The notes under the pieces are model-generated. The model was given only the letters and a program-made list of their open reading frames with translations. It was not told where the DNA came from and made no database searches. Made by a program: the position numbers and the translations under genes. This document shows, piece by piece, positions 16,996 to 24,838 of a stretch of 64,000 nt of DNA. The stretch's first letter is position 1; every line of letters begins with the position of its first letter. This DNA comes from Acidobacteriaceae bacterium (GTDB lineage: Bacteria; Acidobacteriota; Terriglobia; Terriglobales; Acidobacteriaceae): assembly GCA_030041435.1 (NCBI GenBank), contig JASHNW010000007.1:55445-119444 (forward strand), read 5' to 3'.

Positions 16996-17657
16996 ATTCC
17001 GCCCTGGCCGATGTCCATCGTGGCCGGCAAAGGATTGCGCTCGTCGATGTACTGTTCGATGGTCTGCTCGAGAATACCCTTAGCGGCGAGGATGAACTCG
17101 ATGGCATCGCGCGCAGCGCCGTGGCCGCCTTCATGCGGCGTGACGTAGTGGGAGGCGGCCCTGACCTGCTCGCGGGCATTGGCCACTGCAACAGCGAAGC
17201 CGCAGACGCGCATCACAGGCAGATCGATCACGTCGTCGCCCACGTAAGCAATCTCGTTGAGGCCGATCTTTTCTTTCGCCATCATCTCGCGGACGGACTG
17301 CATCTTGCATGCCTGCCCCATGTAAACATATTCGAGACGGAGATCGCGTGCGCGGAGGGCGACGGTTTCCGAGATGCGCTTGGTGACGATGGCGCATTTC
17401 ATACCGCCCAGGCGGGCGAGGGAGATACCGGAGCCGTCGTGGGCGTTGAAGCCTTTGGCCTCGATCATGGTTTGCGAGGAGATGGCGTAGCCGCCTTTGC
17501 TCTCCATCTGTGCAGCGTGGTCGCCGGTGGTGGCGCTGGCTGCAGGGGCGGGGAAGATCCAGATGCCGCCGTCCGTCAGGACGCCGTCGACGTCGAAGAC
17601 GATGAGCTTGATCTTGCGGGCACGCGCTTCGGCGTCAGACAGGGACGTGGCGAGCAT
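16992..17657 (-). CDS. KdsC-like HAD phosphatase (KDO 8-phosphate phosphatase family)
   Basis: 221 residues. Motif I is DVDGVLTDG with nucleophile D22 and acid D24; motif IV is VGDDVIDLPVM. The KdsC-type pattern continues in KGFNAHDGSGISLARLGGMKCAIVT and in VTPHEGGHGAARDAIEFIL near the C-terminus. KdsC removes phosphate from KDO-8-phosphate in lipopolysaccharide core synthesis. Normal KdsC is about 170-190 residues; here roughly 30 extra residues (about 34-64) sit between motif I and the KGFN segment. No kdsA or kdsB is in view, so exact substrate is less certain than the family. An MsbA-like exporter gene starts 217 bases away, divergently. Confidence 0.85.
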   Translation of the reverse strand: MLATSLSDAEARARKIKLIVFDVDGVLTDGGIWIFPAPAASATTGDHAAQMESKGGYAISSQTMIEAKGFNAHDGSGISLARLGGMKCAIVTKRISETVALRARDLRLEYVYMGQACKMQSVREMMAKEKIGLNEIAYVGDDVIDLPVMRVCGFAVAVANAREQVRAASHYVTPHEGGHGAARDAIEFILAAKGILEQTIEQYIDERNPLPATMDIGQGGI

Positions 17658-17673
17658 ATAGGGGCATTGTAAA

Positions 17674-17725
17674 GAAGCTGAGAAGGCGTTAGCTAAGAGG
17701 CGTTTAGCGAAGGAGCGGCTGGCCC
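17674..17725 (+). repeat. Intergenic repeat, copy 2
   Basis: Begins AAGCTGAGAAGGCGTTAGC and ends GAGCGGCTGGCC, matching the two flanks and the GTTAGCTAA core of the element at 14961-15000; this copy holds about 12 extra bases (GGCGTTTAGCGA) in the middle. It lies between the divergent kdsC-like and exporter genes. A weaker relative (GCGGTTAGC) is at 20740. Confidence 0.45.
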
Positions 17726-17827
17726 GTGAGCGGGTAGCCGGTGGCGGTGGAACTGCGGGATTCTCCGTAGATTCCTTCGGTTACCGGGTTGGGTACGCAA
17801 TTTCCGTGATCCGGACGGTCCCCTGGC

Positions 17828-17833
17828 TAGAAT
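17828..17833 (+). promoter_or_regulatory. Candidate -10 box of the ABC exporter gene
   Basis: TAGAAT, five of six matches to TATAAT, 42 bases before the ATG at 17875. No convincing -35 box is 17 bases upstream, so this is only a candidate. Confidence 0.3.
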
Positions 17834-17874
17834 AGAGGGATGTTCCATACCCAGGAGCCGGAGCCTTTCATCGC

Positions 17875-19812
17875 ATGAAGCGATTTGGGCGCCTGCTGTA
17901 TTACGCGCGCCGGTACTGGCTTCAGGCGCTGTCGGCGGTGGTGTTGGCTGCGGGCGTGGGACTCATGGATGCGTTTCGGGTTCTGCTGATCGGGCCGATC
18001 TTCGACAACGTGCTCAACCCGGGAGCGACGAGTCACGCCAAGAACACACCGCTGCTGGGAACGCTGGGCGAGCGCTGGCACATCAACCTGCGCCCGGAAC
18101 TGCTGGTGCCGCACTGGATCCACAACGACTGGTCGACCATCGCCTTTGCATTTGTTGCGTCGACGCTGCTGAAGGGAATCTGCGATTACGCGGGGACGTA
18201 TCTGGCGAACTATGCCGGCTTCGGCATGATCACCGACATGCGCGACGACCTGTACGAGGCGATTCTGCGGCGGTCGGTGTCGTTCTTTCAGAAACACACG
18301 ACAGGAACGCTGCTTTCCGCGCTGATTAACGATATCGAGCGCGTGCAGTATGCGGCGTCGTCGGTGCTGTCGGATTTTCTGCAGCAGCTGTGCACACTGC
18401 TGTGCATGATTGTGGTGGTGATCGGGCTGGGCGGGAAGCTGGCCTGGGTGCTGCTGATCTTTATCCCGGTGGTGGCGGCGTCGATCCGGCGTATCGGGCG
18501 CGACGTGCGGCGGACGACGCGGCGCGGGCAGGACAAGCTGGCAGACATTCAGAACATTTTGCACGAGACGATCACCGGGAACCGCATCGTCAAAGCGTTC
18601 AACATGGAGTTCTGGGAGCTGCTGCGCTTCCGGCAGGCGGCGCGGAAGCTGTTCCGGGCCAATTTGCGATCGGTGCGCGCGCAGGCCATTACGTCGCCGC
18701 TGATGGACTTCATCGGCGCGGTGGCCATCGCGCTGCTGCTGCTGCTGGGGCGCAACCAGATCGGCCACAGGGCGATGCCGGAGGGGGTGTTCTTCGCCTT
18801 TATCGTGGCGCTGTTCAAGATGTACGACCCGATCCGGCGGTTTGGGATTTACTACAACAATTTCCAGCAGGCAGCCGGCGCATCGACAGCGATCTTCGAC
18901 TTCATGGACGATCAGGACGAAGTGGTGGAAGCGAAGCATCCGCGGACGCTGAAGGGATTCCAGGACAAGATCGTGCTGGAGGGCGTGAACTTCCGCTATC
19001 CCGAGCGAGCGGGCGAGGCCGAGGGTCCGCGTGTGGTGCTGCAGGATATCGACCTGACTATCCATCGCGGCGAAGTGGTGGCGCTGGTGGGGCCGAGCGG
19101 GGCAGGGAAGTCGACGCTGGTGAATCTGATTCCGCGGTTCTTCGATGTAACCGGCGGCCGGATCACGATGGACGGGATCGACGTGCGGGAACTGAGCCTG
19201 GCAGCGCTGCGCACGCAGATTGGAAAGGTGACTCAGGAGACGATCCTGTTCAACGACACGGTGCGCAACAACATTGCCTACGGGCAGCCGGATGTGCCGT
19301 TTTCGCGGGTGGTGGACGCGGCGAAGGCGGCCCTGGCGCACGACTTTATCGAACGGATGCCGGAAGGATACGACACGTTTATCGGCGAGAAGGGCTTTCG
19401 TCTGTCGGGCGGGGAGCGGCAGCGGCTGGCGATTGCGCGGGCGATCCTGAAGGGCGCTCCGGTGCTGATTCTGGACGAGGCTACTTCGGCCCTGGACGCC
19501 GAGAGCGAATCGCTGGTGCAGAAGGCTTTGGGCAATCTGATGACGGGACGCACAGCCGTGGTGATCGCGCACCGGCTGTCGACGATACGGCGTGCGAATC
19601 GAATCGTGGTGCTGGAGCAGGGCAGGATCACAGCGACCGGCACGCACGAGGAACTGCTGCAGACTTCGCCGACGTATCAGAAACTGTATCGGTTACAGTT
19701 TATGGATATGGGCGAGGCGAACGGGAACCACAACGGGCCGGGCGAAGAAGGCTCGGGAAATCATCTGACTGCGGGCGCTGAGCCTGCGCTGACGGGAAAG
19801 ACGGAAGGATGA
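17875..19812 (+). CDS. MsbA-like ABC exporter (membrane and ATPase domains fused)
   Basis: 645 residues. The N-terminal membrane domain (about residues 15-330) has six helices; the C-terminal ATPase has Walker A GPSGAGKS (about 405-412), the signature LSGGERQR (about 510-517), Walker B LILDEATS and the H-loop IAHRLSTI. It works as a homodimer in the inner membrane. The MsbA-type family flips lipid A or other amphipathic substrates; the nearby kdsC-like gene fits a lipopolysaccharide role but does not prove it. It overlaps the next gene by four bases (ATGA). Confidence 0.93.
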   Translation: MKRFGRLLYYARRYWLQALSAVVLAAGVGLMDAFRVLLIGPIFDNVLNPGATSHAKNTPLLGTLGERWHINLRPELLVPHWIHNDWSTIAFAFVASTLLKGICDYAGTYLANYAGFGMITDMRDDLYEAILRRSVSFFQKHTTGTLLSALINDIERVQYAASSVLSDFLQQLCTLLCMIVVVIGLGGKLAWVLLIFIPVVAASIRRIGRDVRRTTRRGQDKLADIQNILHETITGNRIVKAFNMEFWELLRFRQAARKLFRANLRSVRAQAITSPLMDFIGAVAIALLLLLGRNQIGHRAMPEGVFFAFIVALFKMYDPIRRFGIYYNNFQQAAGASTAIFDFMDDQDEVVEAKHPRTLKGFQDKIVLEGVNFRYPERAGEAEGPRVVLQDIDLTIHRGEVVALVGPSGAGKSTLVNLIPRFFDVTGGRITMDGIDVRELSLAALRTQIGKVTQETILFNDTVRNNIAYGQPDVPFSRVVDAAKAALAHDFIERMPEGYDTFIGEKGFRLSGGERQRLAIARAILKGAPVLILDEATSALDAESESLVQKALGNLMTGRTAVVIAHRLSTIRRANRIVVLEQGRITATGTHEELLQTSPTYQKLYRLQFMDMGEANGNHNGPGEEGSGNHLTAGAEPALTGKTEG

Positions 19813-20720
19813 GCGACGCGGCGCAGCCGGTGTATTCCATGACGGGGTTTGCCCGGATAGCGGGCAGGGCTTCTGAGACGCTCGGCTTTTCTCTGAGCCT
19901 GAAGAGCGTGAACCATCGGTTCCTGGATCTGCATATGCGGCTGCCTTCGGGCACCGAAGCCGTGGAGATGCAGCTGCGGCGCATCCTGAAAGAAAAACTG
20001 AAGCGCGGACACGTGGAGGTGACGCTGAATCTGGAGCGCAGCCAGAAAGCGGACGCGGGCTACGACCATGCGCTGGTGGCGGCGTACGTGGAGGCGTTTC
20101 GCGCGGCGGCGGCGGAGCATGGGCTGCAAGGGGAACCGGATTTAAACTCGGTGTTTCGTTTGCCGGGCGTGCTGATGGCCGAGGCGCGCAGCAGCGAGGA
20201 AGATCTCCGTGGGCTGGAGGAAGCTGTGCTGCGCGAAGTGGATGCGCTGGTGGACGCGCTGAACGCGATGCGTGCTCAGGAGGGCGCAGCGTTGGCTGAA
20301 GAGATGCGCGCGGGGATGCAACGGCTGCGTGGTGTGGTCGACGAAGCGGCTTTGCTGCGCGAAAAGGTGCAGCAGGCGTACTTCGACCGGTTAACGCAGC
20401 GCATGAAGACGATGATCGACGGCGGCTTCGAACAGGATCGCATTTTGCAGGAGGCCGCGCTGATCGCGGAGCGCAGCGACGTGGAGGAAGAAGTGACCCG
20501 GCTGCGGACGCACATCGACCACTTCACCGGATTGCTGGATCAGGGCGGCGAAGTGGGGAAGAAGCTCGATTTTCTGTTGCAGGAGATGAACCGCGAGGCG
20601 AATACTTTGCTTTCCAAGACCAGCGGCGTGGCGGGGAACGGGACGCGCATCACGGAAGCGGGATTGGGAATGAAGTCGGAGATCGAGAAGGCGCGGGAAC
20701 AGGTGCAGAACCTGGAGTAG
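19809..20720 (+). CDS. yicC: YicC/YloC-family endoribonuclease
   Basis: 303 residues. It opens with the family hallmark SMTGFARIAG, followed by SLKSVNHRFLDLHMRLPSG and later RLTQRMKTMIDGGFEQDRILQEAALIAERSDVEEEVTRLRTHIDHF. The C-terminal KKLDFLLQEMNREANTLLSKTSG is the conserved DUF1732 end. YicC proteins are metal-dependent RNases linked to small-RNA turnover in E. coli. The position just before gmk and rpoZ is conserved in many bacteria. The ATG overlaps the exporter stop by four bases. Confidence 0.95.
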   Translation: MSDAAQPVYSMTGFARIAGRASETLGFSLSLKSVNHRFLDLHMRLPSGTEAVEMQLRRILKEKLKRGHVEVTLNLERSQKADAGYDHALVAAYVEAFRAAAAEHGLQGEPDLNSVFRLPGVLMAEARSSEEDLRGLEEAVLREVDALVDALNAMRAQEGAALAEEMRAGMQRLRGVVDEAALLREKVQQAYFDRLTQRMKTMIDGGFEQDRILQEAALIAERSDVEEEVTRLRTHIDHFTGLLDQGGEVGKKLDFLLQEMNREANTLLSKTSGVAGNGTRITEAGLGMKSEIEKAREQVQNLE

Positions 20721-20779
20721 CGATCAGCGGACAGCGTGTAGCGGTTAGCAATCAGGCAGCGGGAAAAGGAAACGATCGA

Positions 20780-21493
20780 TTGGCTGGGATTCTCTTCATC
20801 ATTTCGGCGCCGTCAGGCTCGGGCAAATCGACGCTGGTGAATCAGCTGCGCTCGCTGGTTTCGGGGCTCGAGTTTTCCGTTTCCTGGACGACGCGGGGGC
20901 CGCGCGGGTCGGAAGTGGACTCGCGGGAGTATCACTTTACGACGCGCGAGCATTTCGAGAAGATGATCCGGAATGGCGAGTTCCTGGAGTACGCGGAGGT
21001 CTTCGGGAATTACTACGGGACAGCGCGCAGCACGCTGGGCGAGGCCTTTGCGGCGGGCAAAGACCTGCTGCTGGACATCGACGTGCAAGGCGCGGCGCAG
21101 GTGCGCCGGAAGATGCCCAGCGCGATATCGATCTTCCTCATGCCACCCTCGCCGGAGGTGCTGGCGTACCGGCTGCGGAACCGCAGCCGCGCGGAAGGCA
21201 GCGTGCAGGAAGAGATAATCCGCAAGCGCCTGGCGAAAGCTCGCGAGGAGATTGAGAATTACCGGGATTATGGTTATATTCTCGTCAACGATATTCTGGA
21301 CCGCGCTGTGGAGGAAATGGCGGCGGTCGTAGCTGCGGAGCGGTTCCGGCGGGACGGAGTTCCGGCGGAAAATTCGGGGGACGCAGAGCGGCTGATGGAG
21401 ATCGCGGAAAGTTGCCGGCAGGCGAACTCCGAAGCGCGGATTCAGCCGGTACTGCGGGCGTTTGGAGTGCCGGAGCCGAGTCTGCAGTCGTAG
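20780..21493 (+). CDS. gmk: Guanylate kinase
   Basis: 237 residues with a TTG start at 20780; AAGGA is about 10 bases upstream and no ATG or GTG fits before the P-loop. GILFIISAPSGSGKST puts the P-loop at residues 11-17. The GMP-binding segments SWTTRGPRGSEVDSREYHF and EFLEYAEVFGNYYGT are intact, as is DIDVQGAAQVR. It phosphorylates GMP to GDP. The C-terminus is about 30 residues longer than E. coli Gmk and low in recognisable structure. 28 bases separate it from rpoZ. Confidence 0.96.
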   Translation: MAGILFIISAPSGSGKSTLVNQLRSLVSGLEFSVSWTTRGPRGSEVDSREYHFTTREHFEKMIRNGEFLEYAEVFGNYYGTARSTLGEAFAAGKDLLLDIDVQGAAQVRRKMPSAISIFLMPPSPEVLAYRLRNRSRAEGSVQEEIIRKRLAKAREEIENYRDYGYILVNDILDRAVEEMAAVVAAERFRRDGVPAENSGDAERLMEIAESCRQANSEARIQPVLRAFGVPEPSLQS

Positions 21494-21521
21494 GGTCATG
21501 CAGTTCTCATGAGGAGCAGTA

Positions 21522-21755
21522 ATGGCGATCGAACATGAGTACGACAGTAATTTTCGTTATGTCCTGGTAGCCGCGCGGCGCGCCCGTCAATTGCAGAATG
21601 GGGCGGAGCCGCTGGTAGCAAGCAAATCGCGGAAGGCGTGCAAGGTGGCGCAGGCTGAAATTGCCGCGGGGAAGATTGCGTACGTCAAGGGCCAGGACAC
21701 GCCGGTTATCAAGCCGGACGTTGACGCTCCGGATATCCCGAAATTTGCGTCGTAG
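21522..21755 (+). CDS. rpoZ: RNA polymerase omega subunit
   Basis: 77 residues. It carries the omega signature SNFRYVLVAARRARQLQNGAEPLV followed by KSRKACKVAQAEIAAGKI, with the conserved arginine-rich helix that contacts beta-prime. It helps assemble and stabilise RNA polymerase. AGGAG precedes the ATG by about seven bases. It lies between gmk and coaBC, the usual order. Confidence 0.93.
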   Translation: MAIEHEYDSNFRYVLVAARRARQLQNGAEPLVASKSRKACKVAQAEIAAGKIAYVKGQDTPVIKPDVDAPDIPKFAS

Positions 21756-21821
21756 CCAAAAGATGCAGCGCGCGGATGCGTCACGATTTTTGGTTGGTGG
21801 GTGTAAGCGTAAGATCACACT

Positions 21822-23072
21822 ATGAAAGTGACGGTCGGCGTTTGCGGCGGCATTGCCGCGTATAAAGCTGCGGAACTGGTGCGCGCGCTGCAGAAGCACG
21901 CGCTGGACGTTCACGTGGTGATGACGCAGGCGGCGCAGCAATTTGTGCAGCCGCTGACCTTCGCGGCTCTCACCGGACACAAAGTGATCACCGGCATGTG
22001 GGAGACGCCCGATGAATCGGGCGGCAGCGCAGCTTCGTCGATTGAGCACATGGATGCCGCCCAGACGACGGATGCGCTGGTGGTGGTTCCGGCGACGGCA
22101 AACATCCTGGCGAAGTTCGCCATCGGCATTGCCGACGATTTTCTGAGCACGCTGTATCTGGCGACGACGGCTCCGGTGATAGTGGCGCCGGCCATGAACG
22201 TGAACATGTGGCAGCACCCGGCGACCCAGGCGAATGTGGAGACGCTGGCCACGCGCAATGTGCGGATCGTGTCGCCGGAGAGCGGTTATCTGGCGTGCGG
22301 CATGACCGGCGCCGGCCGGCTGGCGGAGACCGAGGCGATTGTCGAAGCGGTGCTGAGCGTGCTGCACCATCGCAACGATCTGGTGGGCGAAACCGTGCTG
22401 GTGACGGCGGGCGGAACGCGCGAGGCGCTGGATCCGGTGCGGTTCCTCGGGAATCGCTCCAGCGGCAAGATGGGCTACGCCATGGCGGAAGCTGCGCAGA
22501 AGCGCGGAGCGCGCGTGATTCTGGTGACCGCGCCGACGGCGTTGCGCGCACCGGCGGACTGCGAAGTGGTTTCGGTCACGACAACCGAGGAGATGCGGCA
22601 AGCGGTGCTGAGCCGGCTGGAACAGGCGAGCATTGTGATCAAGTCCGCGGCAGTGGCGGATTATCGGCCGAAGGTGCAGGCTGGGCAGAAGCTGCGGCGC
22701 AGCGGGCCGCTGACCCTCGACCTGGAGCCGACGGGCGACATTCTGCGCGAGGTGGTGGCGCTGCGGCATCCCGGGATGCTGGTGATCGGTTTCGCGGCGG
22801 AGACAGACGATGCGCTGGCCCATGGGCGCGAAAAACTGATGCGCAAGGGCGCGGACGCCATCGTGCTGAACGATGTTTCACGCGAGGGCGTTGGGTTCGA
22901 TTCGGACCGGAATGCGGTGACCTTCCTGACGCAGGATCGCTCGATCGAAATGGCGGAGATGCCGAAGCGCGAACTCGCGGACCATTTGCTGGACGAGATT
23001 TTGGCGCTGCGCCGGCCGCGGCAGGTGCTGGCCGAGGCAGACGCCGGTCTGCCGGTTGCAGCCGGAGACTGA
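21822..23072 (+). CDS. coaBC: Bifunctional CoaBC (phosphopantothenate-cysteine ligase / decarboxylase)
   Basis: 416 residues. The N-terminal decarboxylase (CoaC) has the flavin-site glycines VCGGIAAYKAAELV, catalytic H76 in IEHMDAAQ, PAMNVNMW with N126, and the catalytic cysteine C159 in YLACGMTGAGRLAE. The C-terminal ligase (CoaB) starts at VLVTAGGTREALDPVRFLGN followed by RSSGKMG, and contains the AAVADYRP and KLKK-like loop. Together they turn 4'-phosphopantothenate into 4'-phosphopantetheine for coenzyme A. The next gene starts only two bases after the stop. Confidence 0.97.
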   Translation: MKVTVGVCGGIAAYKAAELVRALQKHALDVHVVMTQAAQQFVQPLTFAALTGHKVITGMWETPDESGGSAASSIEHMDAAQTTDALVVVPATANILAKFAIGIADDFLSTLYLATTAPVIVAPAMNVNMWQHPATQANVETLATRNVRIVSPESGYLACGMTGAGRLAETEAIVEAVLSVLHHRNDLVGETVLVTAGGTREALDPVRFLGNRSSGKMGYAMAEAAQKRGARVILVTAPTALRAPADCEVVSVTTTEEMRQAVLSRLEQASIVIKSAAVADYRPKVQAGQKLRRSGPLTLDLEPTGDILREVVALRHPGMLVIGFAAETDDALAHGREKLMRKGADAIVLNDVSREGVGFDSDRNAVTFLTQDRSIEMAEMPKRELADHLLDEILALRRPRQVLAEADAGLPVAAGD

Positions 23073-23074
23073 CG

Positions 23075-23938
23075 TTGGCGAGCAGGCTTTCCCCTCAAAC
23101 AGAAGATGCGGTGCGGGCGCGGATCGGATACTTCCGCGATCTTGGCGTCTTCGACTTTTACCGCCGAGACGTGGCGGCCGGGGACTTCGCATCCAGCGCG
23201 GCTTCGGAGATTGCGCTGAACGTAACAGAAGTCGATGCAAATCAGAATGAAGATACCGCTGTTGAGGCGGAATCATTGGAGATGCCGCCGATGCCGAAGG
23301 CCCCGTTTCTGCCTGTCATGGATGAGCCGAGTTTCAATCTGGCGCCAGAGGAGAAAGCTGCCGCGCTGGCGGCGATTCGCGCAGACCTGGGAGACTGCAC
23401 GCGGTGCGCGCTGGCGAAGGGACGGAACAACATTGTCTTCGGAGACGGAGACCCAAATGCGCGGCTGATGTTTGTAGGCGAAGGCCCGGGCGCCGATGAA
23501 GATGCCCAGGGGTTGCCATTTGTAGGGCGGGCGGGGCAGTTGCTGAACAACATGATTGCAGCGATGGGGCTTCGGCGCGAGCAGGTGTACATCGCGAACA
23601 TCGTGAAGTGCCGGCCGCCGCAGAATCGCGTGCCCGAGCCGCAGGAGGCGAATACCTGCTCGCCGTTCCTCTTCCGACAGATCGATGTCATCGGGCCAGA
23701 GGTGTTGGTGGCGCTGGGTTCCACGGCAGCGACGTACCTGCTGGGCGGAAAGAGCCCGCTGAGCGCGCTGCGCGGGCGCATCCACCAGGCGCGGGGGCGG
23801 AAACTCATCGTCACGTATCACCCGGCATATTTGTTGCGCGACCCGCGGCAGAAGAAAGAGGCCTGGGCGGACCTGCAGATTGCGATGCGGGAGCTGGGAC
23901 TGAAGGGAAGCAGCAGACAGCCAGCAGACAGCCGCTAG
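23075..23938 (+). CDS. Uracil-DNA glycosylase, family 4 (iron-sulfur)
   Basis: 287 residues with a TTG start at 23075; GGAG lies seven bases before it, inside the coaBC end. The first 100 residues are a poorly conserved extension. The enzyme domain then shows CTRC, the family-4 motif GEGPGADEDAQGLPFVGRAG, NIVKCRPPQNRVPEPQEANTC and the last motif TYHPAYLLRDP with its histidine. The four cysteines bind a 4Fe-4S cluster. It removes uracil from DNA. The gene is translationally coupled to coaBC. Confidence 0.93.
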   Translation: MASRLSPQTEDAVRARIGYFRDLGVFDFYRRDVAAGDFASSAASEIALNVTEVDANQNEDTAVEAESLEMPPMPKAPFLPVMDEPSFNLAPEEKAAALAAIRADLGDCTRCALAKGRNNIVFGDGDPNARLMFVGEGPGADEDAQGLPFVGRAGQLLNNMIAAMGLRREQVYIANIVKCRPPQNRVPEPQEANTCSPFLFRQIDVIGPEVLVALGSTAATYLLGGKSPLSALRGRIHQARGRKLIVTYHPAYLLRDPRQKKEAWADLQIAMRELGLKGSSRQPADSR

Positions 23939-23990
23939 TACGTTCGCTGCACTCCGCGGCCTGCCGGATGCTATCTGCTGTCAGCCGCGA

Positions 23991-24728
23991 CTACCAGGGC
24001 AGTGCCTGATCCATGTGGAAATAGCCGCCGGTGGGGCCGTCGTCAGGCAGCGTGGCAAGGCGAACGCTGGTCTTTGCCCCGTCGGGGATCTCCATGGGGG
24101 CTGCGTCGGTACCCATATCCGTCTTCACCCAGCCGGGGTGGGCGGAGTTGACCTTGATCTTCGTGTCTTTCAGCTCGTGCGCCAGATGGACGGTGAAGGA
24201 ATTCAGCGCCGCCTTGGAGGCGTCGTAGGCGAAGGCCTTGGCGTCGTAGATCGGCGAGCCGGGCGTGGCGTGCAGCGTGAGGGAGCCAAGAATGCTGGAC
24301 AGATTCACGATACGGCCGGCGGGCGATTTACGGATGAGAGGCAACAGCGTTTGCGTGAGCTGAATGACCGCGAAGAAATTGGTGTCAAAGGTGTCGTGGA
24401 GCACCTCCGCCGAAGTCGTGCTGGTTTTGTTGCCCTCGAAAAAGTTCTCCCTGGATACGCCTGCGTTGTTGACGAGAATGTCGAGGCGGCCGTAGTGCTT
24501 GTCCAGATAGTCGTAGACGGCTTTGTAGTCAGCAGGCTTCGTGACGTCGAGGCGGATGGCTTCGGCGTGGATGCCTTCGGACTTGAGCTTTTGCGCGGCG
24601 GCTGCGCCCTTCTCGGGGTCGCGCGATCCGATGACGACGGTGATGCCCAGCTTACCCAGCTGGCGGGCGGTTTCAAGGCCGAGGCCTTTGTTGCCGCCGG
24701 TAATGAATGCGACTTTCTCTGCTGCCAT
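23991..24728 (-). CDS. Short-chain dehydrogenase/reductase
   Basis: 245 residues from ATG at 24728, with GGAGG six bases upstream. The Rossmann nucleotide motif TGGNKGLG is at residues 11-18; NNAG, the catalytic serine in NLSSILGS and YDASKAAL (Tyr-x-x-x-Lys) follow in order. It is a cytosolic NAD(P)H-dependent oxidoreductase of the carbonyl-reductase-like group; the substrate is unknown. It lies on the opposite strand inside an otherwise conserved series (yicC-gmk-rpoZ-coaBC-udg-priA) and so is probably a later insertion. Confidence 0.93.
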   Translation of the reverse strand: MAAEKVAFITGGNKGLGLETARQLGKLGITVVIGSRDPEKGAAAAQKLKSEGIHAEAIRLDVTKPADYKAVYDYLDKHYGRLDILVNNAGVSRENFFEGNKTSTTSAEVLHDTFDTNFFAVIQLTQTLLPLIRKSPAGRIVNLSSILGSLTLHATPGSPIYDAKAFAYDASKAALNSFTVHLAHELKDTKIKVNSAHPGWVKTDMGTDAAPMEIPDGAKTSVRLATLPDDGPTGGYFHMDQALPW

Positions 24729-24838
24729 GCGTGTCCTCCGTGAACTTCCCATCTGATTCACGAGCCACCGCCAGGATTCAGGGAACTGGCTGTGGAGGCT
24801 CCGTCGGTTCGGTTCTGTTACGCTCCAAAAAAGAATCG

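Noticed and set aside
17827..19647. Open frame of 606 codons opposite the ABC exporter
   Set aside because: Antisense shadow of a gene with all ABC motifs intact.
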